DNA of 64,000 nucleotides. It comes from Pseudomonas helmanticensis (GTDB lineage Bacteria; Pseudomonadota; Gammaproteobacteria; Pseudomonadales; Pseudomonadaceae). Every line of letters begins with the position of its first letter. Position 1 is the stretch's first letter. The notes beneath the pieces were generated by a model. That model saw only the letters and a list, made by a program, of their open reading frames with translations. It was not told the DNA's origin and did not search any database. Of the stretch, positions 22,819 to 31,174 are shown one piece after another. Position numbers and translations under genes: made by a program. The stretch spans positions 1,116,001 through 1,180,000 of the forward strand of contig NZ_FXUY01000001.1 in the NCBI RefSeq assembly GCF_900182985.1. Reading direction: 5' to 3'.

Positions 22819-23733
22819 ATGACAACGTGCAATCCGCTCCAGGTTCAAGCGTTCAACACCGCCGATGTGGCTGAGCAAGTCCGTGTCACACCGGGCTGGG
22901 TCCAGCATTACCAGCAGATGTCGCCGGGGCATTTCGCCGGGCAGATCCGCTATCTGGACCTGCAGGGCGTCGAGGTTTACGAAGAGCAGATGAACACCCG
23001 GGTCGAGCAGAATTTCAGCGCGCCGTCGGGTGCTTTGGCGTTCTGTTTTGATCGCAGCGACAACGCGCTTTATCTGCTTAATGAAGAGAGCCGCAACATC
23101 TGGATCACCCCGGAGAACTACCAGGAAATCGCCGTGGTGTTCGGCGCCGAATTTGTCCGCCAGCAGGGTCTGGATGTGGCAAAGCTAGAAGGCTTGTTCA
23201 TGACCCAGCTCAATTGCGGACAGAACGCCTTGTTCACTCGCTGGTTAAGCTCGACTCTCACAAAGTTGTCGCAAACCGTTGATCCACTTGATAAAGATGG
23301 TTTGACTCGACAGCTGCTGGACGACTGTCTGTTCATCCTCGACAACGCGCGCGTGTGCCTGGACGGCGGCGGGTTACAGCGCAGGACCGAGGAGCGCATC
23401 ATCATGAAGCGCGTTGCTGAATGGGCGGCGGATTCGCCTGAAGAGACCGTCAATCTGATGGAGCTTTCGCACGTGGCGCGGGTGTCACTGCGGCAGTTAC
23501 AGCAAGCGTTCAAGGCGTATACCGGCATGACGCCAAGCCACTGGTTGCGTCTGCGCCGATTGAACAGCGCACACCGCGAACTGCTCAAATGCCAGCCCAC
23601 CGAAACCACCGTCGCCGAAGTGGCCATGCACTGGTCGTTCTGGCATCTGGGGCGGTTTTCCAGCAGCTACCGGGCGCTGTTCAACGAGTTGCCCAGCGAG
23701 ACGTTGAAACGGTCGGTCATGAGCCGCCGATAG
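22819..23733 (+). CDS. AraC-family transcriptional regulator
   Basis: A 304-residue regulator. The N-terminal ~190 residues are a cupin-like sensing domain (CFDRSDNALYLLNEESRNIW). The C-terminal ~100 residues hold two helix-turn-helix motifs: NLMELSHVARVSLRQLQQAF and TTVAEVAMHWSFWHLGRFSSSY. It is similar in layout to EutR/FeaR-type activators. The start at ATG 22819 has AAGG seven bases upstream; a longer in-frame extension to the left lies antisense to the ligase gene and is not credible. It is transcribed divergently from the polyamine cluster across 162 bases, so it probably activates that operon. Confidence 0.88.
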   Translation: MTTCNPLQVQAFNTADVAEQVRVTPGWVQHYQQMSPGHFAGQIRYLDLQGVEVYEEQMNTRVEQNFSAPSGALAFCFDRSDNALYLLNEESRNIWITPENYQEIAVVFGAEFVRQQGLDVAKLEGLFMTQLNCGQNALFTRWLSSTLTKLSQTVDPLDKDGLTRQLLDDCLFILDNARVCLDGGGLQRRTEERIIMKRVAEWAADSPEETVNLMELSHVARVSLRQLQQAFKAYTGMTPSHWLRLRRLNSAHRELLKCQPTETTVAEVAMHWSFWHLGRFSSSYRALFNELPSETLKRSVMSRR

Positions 23734-24095
23734 ACGGGCGTTCGGGCAGGGCGAGGGGAGGCGGAGCTGGCGACGCACGTCCGTCAGATTGCTGTCGGGT
23801 CGGTGAGCGTGTCTGCGCCGAGCGCAGACTGGCGTGGATCTCAATGCGTTTCACTGCGGCGCAGGCTCGCCGCTCAGTGATCGACCATCGGCGGATTTGC
23901 CAAGAGCTGTTTGCTGTGGCGTTCGAACGCAGGGGAATCAACGTGTAGCGGATTGCCGGGTTCTACGTTTGCCCTTTAATCAAGGCACGGGATGGGGCAT
24001 TGTTTGTGTGTTGAGGCGAGGCTGATTGCTAGCTCTACTAAATGACCGTTTAGTAGAGCTATCAATAATATTCAATAAAAACAATGGAGTAGGTC
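23734..24095. other. Intergenic region, AraC regulator to DUF985 gene
   Basis: About 360 bases without a supported gene; possible short frames here lack ribosome-binding sites and recognisable content. The only structured element is the long perfect inverted repeat at 24030-24061, annotated separately. An AT-rich segment (TAATATTC) follows it and a GGAG lies before ATG 24096. Confidence 0.5.
24030..24061. promoter_or_regulatory. Perfect 13-bp inverted repeat, candidate operator
   Basis: TAGCTCTACTAAA, then TGACCG, then TTTAGTAGAGCTA: 13-base arms with a six-base centre. The core TAAATGACCGTTTA resembles operators of TetR-family repressors. It lies 35 bases before the DUF985 start and overlaps where a promoter is expected, with no run of T after it, so an operator is favoured over a terminator. 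No TetR gene adjoins it. Confidence 0.6.
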
Positions 24096-24611
24096 ATGAT
24101 TAAGGCTAAAGCCAACGCGCAGGACGTGATTACTGCGCTGAATCTTGAGCCTCATGTCGAAGGCGGCTATTTTCGCCGAACCTACCAATCCGACCATCGC
24201 GACAGCCTGGAAACCGCCGGCGGTCCACGCTACCTGATGACCTCGATTTATTACCTGCTGACAGAACAATCACCAGTGGGCCAATTCCATTTCAATCGCT
24301 CGGACATCCTGCATTATTTTCATTTGGGCGACGCCATCGAATACAACCTGATTCACGCTGACGGCTCATTGCAAACGTTGGTCATGGGCAGCGACGTCCT
24401 GGCTGGCCAACATTTGCAATTACACGTGCCTGGCGGAATCTGGAAAGCTTCGCGACTGCTGGACGGCTCAAATGGATTTGGATTGATCAGCGAGGCAGTT
24501 TCACCCGGTTTTGATTTTGCAGATATGGAGATGGGCGATCGAGAGAAACTCACGGCGCAGTTTCCACAGCATCGAGCGCTGATTGAAAAGTTGACGCGTG
24601 GTGATGGTTGA
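24096..24611 (+). CDS. DUF985 cupin-domain protein
   Basis: A 171-residue single-domain cupin (DUF985/Cupin_5). Landmarks are HVEGGYFRRTYQSD near the N-terminus, SIYYLLTEQSPVGQFHFNRSDILHYFHLGDAIEYN with the metal-type His residues of the barrel, and the C-terminal SEAVSPGFDFADMEMGDRE. Length and order match the family. Its biochemical role is not established; related folds include sugar epimerases and dioxygenases. It is preceded by a strong palindrome and stands alone. Composition is more AT-rich than flanking core genes. Confidence 0.85.
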   Translation: MIKAKANAQDVITALNLEPHVEGGYFRRTYQSDHRDSLETAGGPRYLMTSIYYLLTEQSPVGQFHFNRSDILHYFHLGDAIEYNLIHADGSLQTLVMGSDVLAGQHLQLHVPGGIWKASRLLDGSNGFGLISEAVSPGFDFADMEMGDREKLTAQFPQHRALIEKLTRGDG

Positions 24612-24793
24612 GGGGGATGGATTTGAAGGAAGCGCTTGGTGTTGGGAAAAGAGATTTAGGCGTGGCGCTGGAGATTGGAATGTTCTGAGGCACAGGGCCA
24701 ATCTTGAAATACGTTGTTACGTGTAATGTATATTATGTTAAATCTTGTATTAAGCTACGCACGCTTACAACAACTCAGTCTCCATCTCGACAA

Positions 24794-25405
24794 TCACCCA
24801 AGCACCTTATAGATCTCAGCAACCACCTGCGTCACTGCATCCTCAACCGTTCCCTCATTACGACACAACACCCACCCCTGATCGACAACCGCGCGCTCAA
24901 ACATCTCGGTACACGCGACATGCTCAGCGTGCTTCTGAATCACCGTGCCGCCCAGTCCCCGCGAGCGTGCCGTTGCTCTCGCCCAAGAAATATCCGCAGC
25001 AGTAACAACGCCAACATGCAGATCTGGCACTTGCACGTTCCTGTCCAGGTTCAACTGAAGAATCTCCGCAAACGGCACCGTATGCCGAAACGCAGCATCC
25101 GACGGATACCAGCGATCGATCAGGATAATGCTGTCCAACGGCTGTTTAGGCAGAACGTTTCGCGAGATCCAGCTACGGCTATCAGCAAGTCGCTGACACA
25201 CAGCCCACTCCAGATCCCGGGACGGATTTCTCGCGAGTTGGTTGACAAGGGCCATGGTTTCACCCCTGTAAGGATCGCTTTTTCTCTCGCAAAGTCGGAT
25301 GACTTTCAGGTTTTCTGACCTTAATGCTGCGGTAACGGCTTCCAACAGTGTGGTTTTGCCGGTGCCTTTTGGCCCATCCAGAGAAACAAACAGCGGACGA
25401 TTCAT
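24794..25405 (-). CDS. P-loop nucleoside/thymidylate kinase-like protein
   Basis: A 203-residue P-loop kinase. Walker A is GPKGTGKTT at the extreme N-terminus (residues 11-19), the lid/substrate region includes LIDRWYPSDAAFRH (DR motif of dTMP kinases), and a C-terminal helix ends EIYKVLG. It is related to Tmk but clearly diverged, and a housekeeping tmk is expected elsewhere. A nucleotide or small-molecule kinase in an accessory locus is likely. The 182 bases before it, on the DUF985 side, are AT-rich and empty. No good ribosome-binding site precedes ATG 25405. Confidence 0.7.
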   Translation of the reverse strand: MNRPLFVSLDGPKGTGKTTLLEAVTAALRSENLKVIRLCERKSDPYRGETMALVNQLARNPSRDLEWAVCQRLADSRSWISRNVLPKQPLDSIILIDRWYPSDAAFRHTVPFAEILQLNLDRNVQVPDLHVGVVTAADISWARATARSRGLGGTVIQKHAEHVACTEMFERAVVDQGWVLCRNEGTVEDAVTQVVAEIYKVLG

Positions 25406-25497
25406 TGTTCACACAACGATGGAGAGATTGACGGGCACTCTATCTCATTTATGAAATTCAATGAGCGCATCCCTGCCCTTGCCTACACTTCCATCCC

Positions 25498-25515
25498 TCT
25501 GGTCTGTGCACCAGA
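25498..25515. promoter_or_regulatory. Inverted repeat upstream of aminotransferase
   Basis: TCTGGT-CTGTGC-ACCAGA is a perfect six-base-arm inverted repeat about 100 bases upstream of ATG 25619. TGGT-N-ACCA symmetry is common in GntR/FadR-type operators, but the spacing here is six rather than the canonical bases, so the regulator class is only a guess. Confidence 0.35.
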
Positions 25516-25618
25516 CATTTGATTGGCACGCACGCTGACCCGTGCCAGCAATCTTGTCATTTCCCAACGCTTAAGGCAGGGTCGATACCACTGACATCTC
25601 TGCCAAAGGAATCACGCC

Positions 25619-26752
25619 ATGTCGAAGCTCTATCCCAGTATCGATCCCGAGGGGTTGGTCGAGTACTCCGTGGTCTACACTGATCGCTCGCTGAACCACA
25701 TGTCGCAGTCCTTTCAAGCGGTGATGAAGAATATTTCCCAGACCCTGAAACAGGTCTACAACGCCGAGGCGGTTGCGGTGGTGCCGGGTAGCGGCACATT
25801 TGGCATGGAAGCGGTGGCGCGGCAGTTTGCGACCGGCCAGCAATGCCTGGTGATACGCAATGGCTGGTTCAGTTATCGCTGGAGCCAGATCCTTGAGATG
25901 GGCAACATCCCGGCGGCCACCACGGTGCTGAAAGCTCGCCCCGTCGACGCCGGTCACCAGGCTGCCTATGCCCCACCGCCGCTGGACGAAGTGCTGGCAG
26001 CCATCGCGGCGCATAAGCCGAAAATTGTCTTCGCGCCCCACGTTGAAACGTCCTCCGGGATTATCCTGCCCGACGAGTATTTGCGAGCCGTCGGCGACGC
26101 CGTGTATGCAGTGGGTGGCCTGTTCGTGCTGGACTGCATCGCCTCGGGCACGCTTTGGGTTGATATGCACAAATGCGCCGTCGACCTACTGATCAGCGCC
26201 CCGCAAAAAGGCTGGAGCGCCTCCCCTTGCTGCGCGCTGGTGATGTTCAGCCCTTTGGCCCTTGAGCGCATCGAGCACACGCAAAGCAGTAGCTTCGCCT
26301 GCGACTTGAAAAAATGGCTGCAAATCATGCAGGCCTACGAACAGGGCGGCCACGCCTACCACGCGACCATGCCCAGCGATTCCCTCGCGCGGTTTAACGA
26401 GGTGATGAAAGAAACGCAGGTCTACGGCTTCGACAAGATTCGCGACGAACAACAGGCGCTCGGCGATCAGGTGCGCGCCATGTTGACCGGCAAGGGCTTC
26501 AAAAGCGTGGCCGCTAAAGGCTTTCAGGCCCCAGGTGTGGTGGTGAGCTACACCGACGATGCCGACATCAAAAACGGCAAGAAATTTGCCAACCACGGTC
26601 TGCAGATCGCCGCCGGCGTGCCGTTGCAATGCGACGAACCGGCCGACTTCCAGACCTTCCGCATCGGCCTGTTTGGGCTGGAAAAACTGCACAATATCGA
26701 GCGCACGGTGAGCACGCTGGAGCAGGCGGTGGATGAGGTGATGGTTGGCTGA
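25619..26752 (+). CDS. Class V PLP-dependent aminotransferase (alanine-glyoxylate/serine-pyruvate type)
   Basis: A 377-residue fold-type I PLP enzyme. The glycine-rich phosphate-binding region is VVPGSGTFGMEAVARQF, the PLP Asp lies in GGLFVLDCIASGT, and the Schiff-base Lys is in ISAPQKGWSASP. These are hallmarks of the AGXT/SPT branch, which transfers amino groups from alanine or serine to glyoxylate or pyruvate. The ATG has AAAGGA about eight bases upstream. It has no metabolic partner genes beside it, so the actual amino donor is uncertain. Confidence 0.85.
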   Translation: MSKLYPSIDPEGLVEYSVVYTDRSLNHMSQSFQAVMKNISQTLKQVYNAEAVAVVPGSGTFGMEAVARQFATGQQCLVIRNGWFSYRWSQILEMGNIPAATTVLKARPVDAGHQAAYAPPPLDEVLAAIAAHKPKIVFAPHVETSSGIILPDEYLRAVGDAVYAVGGLFVLDCIASGTLWVDMHKCAVDLLISAPQKGWSASPCCALVMFSPLALERIEHTQSSSFACDLKKWLQIMQAYEQGGHAYHATMPSDSLARFNEVMKETQVYGFDKIRDEQQALGDQVRAMLTGKGFKSVAAKGFQAPGVVVSYTDDADIKNGKKFANHGLQIAAGVPLQCDEPADFQTFRIGLFGLEKLHNIERTVSTLEQAVDEVMVG

Positions 26753-26889
26753 GACCTCAGCGGCCTCGCAAGTCAAAGCCATCGCAAAATAAGGATGCTG
26801 GAACGGCTCAGACGATCGAGGCCGCAAAGTTGAAGTACGGCGGTGTAGCAGGCCATGTCGAATGACCATGGGATTTTTAAAGGGACTTA

Positions 26890-27303
26890 ATGATGAGCAT
26901 TATTGATGATTTAAAGGCCAGGTACCCCGGAGCCATTGCGTGGCCGTTTGGAGATACTCCAGAAATGGCAGATAAGCTGGCAGAACTGGTCGCCAAAGGA
27001 GTAAAAACGGCGACATGCAGCTCCCTTTCGTCATTCAAACTTGAAAGTGAACCGCCCACTATCGGCGGTTACAACATTGTTCTAAATGGTAACGGCGAAC
27101 CTGTCTGTGTCACTCGAGTTACTTCGATGCGCATCGTTCGGTACTGCGATGTGGATCAGAACCTTGCTAGAAAGGAAGGTGAAGGGGATCTCAGCCTCAG
27201 GTACTGGATGCAAGGTCATAAAGATTTTTTCCAAAGAGAGGGCTCGTTCAACGAGGCCATGGAACTTGTGGCAGAGGAATTTGAGTTGATCGAAATGTTG
27301 TAA
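26890..27303 (+). CDS. ASCH-domain protein
   Basis: A 137-residue protein matching the ASCH (PUA-like) fold: PEMADKLAELVAKGVKTATCSS at the start, GEPVCVTRVTSMRIVRYCDVD in the middle, and the ending FFQREGSFNEAMELVAEEFELI. ASCH proteins are thought to bind RNA or nucleotides; some are amidohydrolases acting on modified cytidine. GGGA lies four bases before ATG 26890; the second ATG at 26893 is an alternative start. Its base composition is clearly more AT-rich than neighbouring genes, which suggests acquisition by transfer. Confidence 0.85.
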   Translation: MMSIIDDLKARYPGAIAWPFGDTPEMADKLAELVAKGVKTATCSSLSSFKLESEPPTIGGYNIVLNGNGEPVCVTRVTSMRIVRYCDVDQNLARKEGEGDLSLRYWMQGHKDFFQREGSFNEAMELVAEEFELIEML

Positions 27304-27458
27304 AAAAGCCAGCGGCTGTCGTTTCCCCCCCGCGTAAGCATGAATGCCTGAGTACACATCCGGACGAACAATCGCTGCATTGCAGCGCCGAACCTTTCAC
27401 CGCATACCGCCGTCCGAGCTAAGGCATCAATGCTTCCCGCTCGCCACGAGGTTTCCGT

Positions 27459-28370
27459 TTGAAAGCTGCCATCGTCAAAAAATACCGTCTGATCATCAAG
27501 ACCCTGGGCTATGTCGGCTGGGCGTTGTTCTGGCTGTTGCTCTGGGACATCGCGGTCACGGTCGACTTCATGCTGTTTCTCAACGCCAAGCTGAATTTGC
27601 CGCTGATGCCCCTGACGTTATTGGGTTCGGCATTGATCGTGCTGATCAGTTTTCGTAACAGCAGCGCCTACAACCGCTGGTGGGAGGCGCGGACATTGTG
27701 GGGCTCGATGATCAACAGTTCGCGCAGCTTCGCCCGGCAGGTGCTGACGTTGCTGGATGACCCCGGCAGCGAGGTGAATCCGGTCAAGTCGACGTTGTTG
27801 CGCCGCCACGTTGCTTACGTCAATTGCCTCGCGGCGCATCTGCAAGGTTTGCCTTGTCCCGATGAAATCCGGGCGTTTATTCCCGCTGATGAATTCGCCC
27901 GCAGTGGCACGACCAATAATTTCGCCAACGACATTCTCACCGGCTCCGCTGCGCTCCTGGCGCGGGAATACAAGGCCGGGCGGCTGGACAGCATTCGTCT
28001 GGCACGGCTGGAGTCGACGCTGGTGGACCTTTCGAACAGTCAGGGCGGTATGGAGCGGATCGCCAATACGCCGCTGCCCTACCCTTATGTGTATTTTCCG
28101 CGCCTGTTTATTTCGCTGTTCTGCCTGATCGTGCCAGTGGGACTGGTGGAATCGTTGGGTTGGTTCACGCCGCTGGCCTCGACCGTGGTCGGTTTTATGC
28201 TGTTGGCCATCGAGCGCATTGGCACGGATCTGCAGAGTCCGTTTCGCCACAGCGAACATCAGATTCAGATGGAAGCGTTGTGCGAAACCATCGAGAAAAA
28301 CCTGCAGTCGATGCAGCGTGATTCTTTGGACACTGAACGGCGCAGCGAAGCTTCCCCACAGCCTTTGTAG
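27459..28370 (+). CDS. Bestrophin-like (UPF0187) anion channel family protein
   Basis: A 303-residue membrane protein with hydrophobic segments near residues 18-40, 45-65 and 215-255. The bestrophin-family signature is ISFRNSSAYNRWWEARTLWGSM, followed by INSSRSFARQVL and later IERIGTDLQSPF. Family members form pentameric chloride-type channels. Translation appears to start at TTG 27459, seven bases after GAGG; no ATG fits the conserved N-terminus. The last codons run into a REP element. Confidence 0.85.
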   Translation: MKAAIVKKYRLIIKTLGYVGWALFWLLLWDIAVTVDFMLFLNAKLNLPLMPLTLLGSALIVLISFRNSSAYNRWWEARTLWGSMINSSRSFARQVLTLLDDPGSEVNPVKSTLLRRHVAYVNCLAAHLQGLPCPDEIRAFIPADEFARSGTTNNFANDILTGSAALLAREYKAGRLDSIRLARLESTLVDLSNSQGGMERIANTPLPYPYVYFPRLFISLFCLIVPVGLVESLGWFTPLASTVVGFMLLAIERIGTDLQSPFRHSEHQIQMEALCETIEKNLQSMQRDSLDTERRSEASPQPL

Positions 28371-28448
28371 GAGCTGCGGCGCGCTGCGATTTTTTGATAT
28401 TGATTGTTTAAAGATCAAAAGATCGCAGCGTGCCGCAGCTCCTACAAG
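28366..28448. repeat. REP-type palindrome, family B
   Basis: TGTAGGAGCTGCGGCGCGCTGCGAT and its inverted copy ATCGCAGCGTGCCGCAGCTCCTACA form a long stem around an AT-rich loop. It begins inside the last codons of the bestrophin gene and could act as a 3' stabilising or terminating hairpin. Copies recur at 32486-32564 and in half form near 44250-44285. Confidence 0.9.
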
Positions 28449-28597
28449 GAATCGCTGGCTGTCATAACTTACGGTTTATTTGGCGAAAACGCTGTTTTTT
28501 GAGATTTCTCGAATTTATCCCGCCCGTTGAAGAGCGCGCTTCCCGTTGAAAGACAGACCATTCGGCAGTGATCTGCGCTTTACGCCGAATTGATGAT

Positions 28598-28626
28598 TTA
28601 ACTGGATAGTTAACTAACTATATAAT
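28598..28626 (+). promoter_or_regulatory. Predicted sigma70-type promoter with embedded operator, gcd
   Basis: TTAACT (28598-28603), 17 bases, then TATAAT (28621-28626): a perfect -10 and a four-of-six -35. The -35 begins a perfect inverted repeat TTAACT-GGAT-AGTTAA (28598-28613), overlapped by the palindrome TAGTTAACTA (28607-28616). This layout suggests a repressor competing with RNA polymerase. The gcd start codon is 30 bases downstream. Confidence 0.65.
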
Positions 28627-28655
28627 GGCCATCTCATTTCAACGGGACACTCAAC

Positions 28656-31061
28656 GTGAAGCAGAGTCAACGCCTCTCGGGCATATCAAAATTCATTCTG
28701 GTCGGGCTGGGCGTCGTCATCGTCCTGCTCGGCTTGGCGCTGGCTGCGGGCGGCGTGAAGTTGGTCAGCCTGGGAGGGTCGTGGTACTTCCTGGTGGGTG
28801 GCTTGGTCATGGCCGTTTCCGGTCTGCTGATCGCGCGCTTCAAACTGAGCGGTGCCTGGTTGTTTGCAGCGTTCCTGGTCGGGACGGCGATCTGGGCTGT
28901 CAGCGATGCCGGTCTGGTGTTCTGGCCAGTGTTCTCGCGCCTGTTCATGTTCAGTGTGATCGGCCTGGTCGTGGCGCTGGTTTATCCGCTACTCAAACGT
29001 GCCAACGGCGGCGTTGCGGGTCGCGGCACTTACGCCGTGGCTGCGGTGCTGGCGGTTGGCGTGGCTGTGGCGGCTGGCAACATGTTCGTCGCACATCCGA
29101 CCGTTGCTGCCACCGGCACTGGCCCGGGCCTGACTCCGGTTGAACCGGACAAGGCGCAAAAAGATTGGGCGCACTACGGCAATACCGAAGGTGGCAGCCG
29201 CTTCGCAGCGCTGGACCAGATCAACCGCAACAACGTCGACAAGCTGAAAGTTGCCTGGACCTATCACACCGGTGACGTCGCCGAGAGCGATGGCAACGGT
29301 GCTGAAGATCAGCTGACCCCACTGCAAATCGGCAACAAAGTCTTCATCTGCACCCCGCACAACAATTTGATCGCACTCGATGCCGACACCGGCAAAGAAC
29401 TGTGGAAGAACTCGATCAACGCGAAGTCGAAAGTCTGGCAGCGCTGCCGTGGCATGGCGTATTTCGATGCCACCGCTTCTATCGCCCAGCCAAGCAATTC
29501 GACGATCATCGAAGCCAAACCGGAGCCGGCCGCCAATTGCCGACGCCGTCTGCTGACCAACACCATCGATGCCCGCCTGATCGCGGTCGATGCTGACACC
29601 GGTGAGTTCTGTGAGAATTTCGGCACCAATGGCCAGGTTGATCTGAAGGCTGGCCTCGGCGATGTGCCGGACAGCTACTATCAGTTGTCTTCCGCGCCGT
29701 TGATGGCCGGCACCACCGTGGTGGTTGGCGGTCGCGTGGCGGACAACGTGCAGACCGACATGCCAGGTGGCGTGATCCGTGGTTTCGACGTGATCACAGG
29801 CGCCATGCGCTGGGCGTTCGACCCGGGCAACCCGCAAGATAAAAAGGCCCCGGCAGACGGCAGCACTTACGTGCGCAGCACGCCGAACAGCTGGGCACCG
29901 ATGTCCTACGACCCGGCCACTAACACCGTATTCCTGCCGATGGGCAGTTCGTCCACCGACATCTATGGTGTCGAGCGCAGCAAACTGGATCACACTTACG
30001 GCGCCTCGATCCTCGCGCTGGACGCCACGACCGGCGCCGAGCGCTGGGTGTTCCAGACCGTGCACAACGATCTCTGGGACTTCGACCTGCCGATGCAGCC
30101 GAGCCTGATCGACTTCACCAAGGACGGCAAAACCGTTCCCGCACTGGTCATCGGCACCAAGGCCGGGCAGATCTACGTCCTCGACCGCGCCACCGGCAAA
30201 CCACTGACTGACGTGAAAGAAGTGCCGGTCAAAGCGGCGAACATCCCGAACGAACCGTACTCCCCTACCCAGCCGAAATCGCTGGGAATGCCGCAGATCG
30301 GTGCGCAGCACCTGACCGAAGCGGACATGTGGGGCGCAACACCGTACGACCAGTTGCTCTGCCGCATCGACTTCAAAGGCATGCGTTACGACGGCCTGTA
30401 CACCGCGCCGGGCATGGACAAATCGTTGAGCTTCCCGGGTTCGCTGGGCGGCATGAACTGGGGCAGCATCTCGACTGACCCGGTGCACGGTTTCATCTTC
30501 GTCAATGACATGCGCCTGGGTCTGTGGATTCAGATGATCCCGTCGCAGAACAAAGGCCAGGCCGCTGGCGGTGGCGAAGCGCTGAACACCGGCATGGGCG
30601 CCGTTCCGCTGAAAGGCACGCCTTACGCCGTGAACAAGAACCGCTTCCTGTCGGTGGCCGGCATTCCGTGTCAGGCGCCACCGTTCGGCACGCTGACCGC
30701 GATCGACATGAAAACCCAGAAAATCGCCTGGCAGGTTCCGGTCGGCACGGTTGAAGACACCGGTCCACTGGGCATCCGCATGCACCTGCCGATCAAGATC
30801 GGTCTGCCAACGCTCGGCGGCACCCTGTCGACCCAAGGTGGCTTGATCTTCATCGCCGGCACCCAGGACTTCTACCTGCGCGCATTCAACAGCGGCAACG
30901 GTGAAGAAATCTGGAAGGCACGTCTGCCCGTCGGCAGCCAGGGCGGCCCGATGACGTACGTTTCGCCGAAAACCGGCAAGCAGTACATCGTCATCACCGC
31001 CGGCGGCGCGCGCCAGTCGACGGATCGTGGCGATTACGTCATGGCCTACGCCTTGCCGTAA
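28656..31061 (+). CDS. gcd: Membrane-bound PQQ-dependent glucose dehydrogenase
   Basis: An 801-residue inner-membrane quinoprotein that oxidises glucose to gluconate in the periplasm and passes electrons to ubiquinone. Five N-terminal membrane segments (about residues 10-150) anchor an eight-bladed propeller starting near 165 (DWAHYGNTEGGSRFAALDQI). Tryptophan-docking-like blade repeats include ALDADTGKELWKN and ALDATTGAERWVFQT, with HNDLWDFDLP as a PQQ dehydrogenase landmark. The start is GTG 28656, eight bases after GGGA. The following oprB gene matches the known Pseudomonas gcd-oprB arrangement, favouring glucose over quinate/shikimate dehydrogenase. Confidence 0.88.
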   Translation: MKQSQRLSGISKFILVGLGVVIVLLGLALAAGGVKLVSLGGSWYFLVGGLVMAVSGLLIARFKLSGAWLFAAFLVGTAIWAVSDAGLVFWPVFSRLFMFSVIGLVVALVYPLLKRANGGVAGRGTYAVAAVLAVGVAVAAGNMFVAHPTVAATGTGPGLTPVEPDKAQKDWAHYGNTEGGSRFAALDQINRNNVDKLKVAWTYHTGDVAESDGNGAEDQLTPLQIGNKVFICTPHNNLIALDADTGKELWKNSINAKSKVWQRCRGMAYFDATASIAQPSNSTIIEAKPEPAANCRRRLLTNTIDARLIAVDADTGEFCENFGTNGQVDLKAGLGDVPDSYYQLSSAPLMAGTTVVVGGRVADNVQTDMPGGVIRGFDVITGAMRWAFDPGNPQDKKAPADGSTYVRSTPNSWAPMSYDPATNTVFLPMGSSSTDIYGVERSKLDHTYGASILALDATTGAERWVFQTVHNDLWDFDLPMQPSLIDFTKDGKTVPALVIGTKAGQIYVLDRATGKPLTDVKEVPVKAANIPNEPYSPTQPKSLGMPQIGAQHLTEADMWGATPYDQLLCRIDFKGMRYDGLYTAPGMDKSLSFPGSLGGMNWGSISTDPVHGFIFVNDMRLGLWIQMIPSQNKGQAAGGGEALNTGMGAVPLKGTPYAVNKNRFLSVAGIPCQAPPFGTLTAIDMKTQKIAWQVPVGTVEDTGPLGIRMHLPIKIGLPTLGGTLSTQGGLIFIAGTQDFYLRAFNSGNGEEIWKARLPVGSQGGPMTYVSPKTGKQYIVITAGGARQSTDRGDYVMAYALP

Positions 31062-31078
31062 CCCGTTGCTGCCACCGG

Positions 31079-31133
31079 CCCACGCGATTACTGCGTGGGC
31101 ACATCGTAAAACGCGGTGCCTGAGGGCACCGCG
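31079..31133 (+). terminator. Tandem hairpins between gcd and oprB
   Basis: Hairpin one is CCCACGC-GATTACT-GCGTGGG (31079-31099). Hairpin two is CGCGGTGCC-TGAG-GGCACCGCG (31112-31133), followed by a weak T-rich stretch (CTTCGTTCT). They probably act as a leaky terminator or mRNA processing point that separates gcd and oprB expression. Confidence 0.6.
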
Positions 31134-31174
31134 CTTCGTTCTATTGCGCACATGTTTTCAGCAGGAAGATTCAC

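Noticed and set aside
23589..23948. Small protein gene after the AraC regulator
   Set aside because: The frame overlaps the regulator's conserved C-terminal helix-turn-helix out of frame and has no ribosome-binding site.
28656..31061. Quinate/shikimate dehydrogenase instead of glucose dehydrogenase
   Set aside because: The family is shared, but the adjacent oprB sugar porin and absence of quinate pathway genes favour gcd. Not fully excluded.
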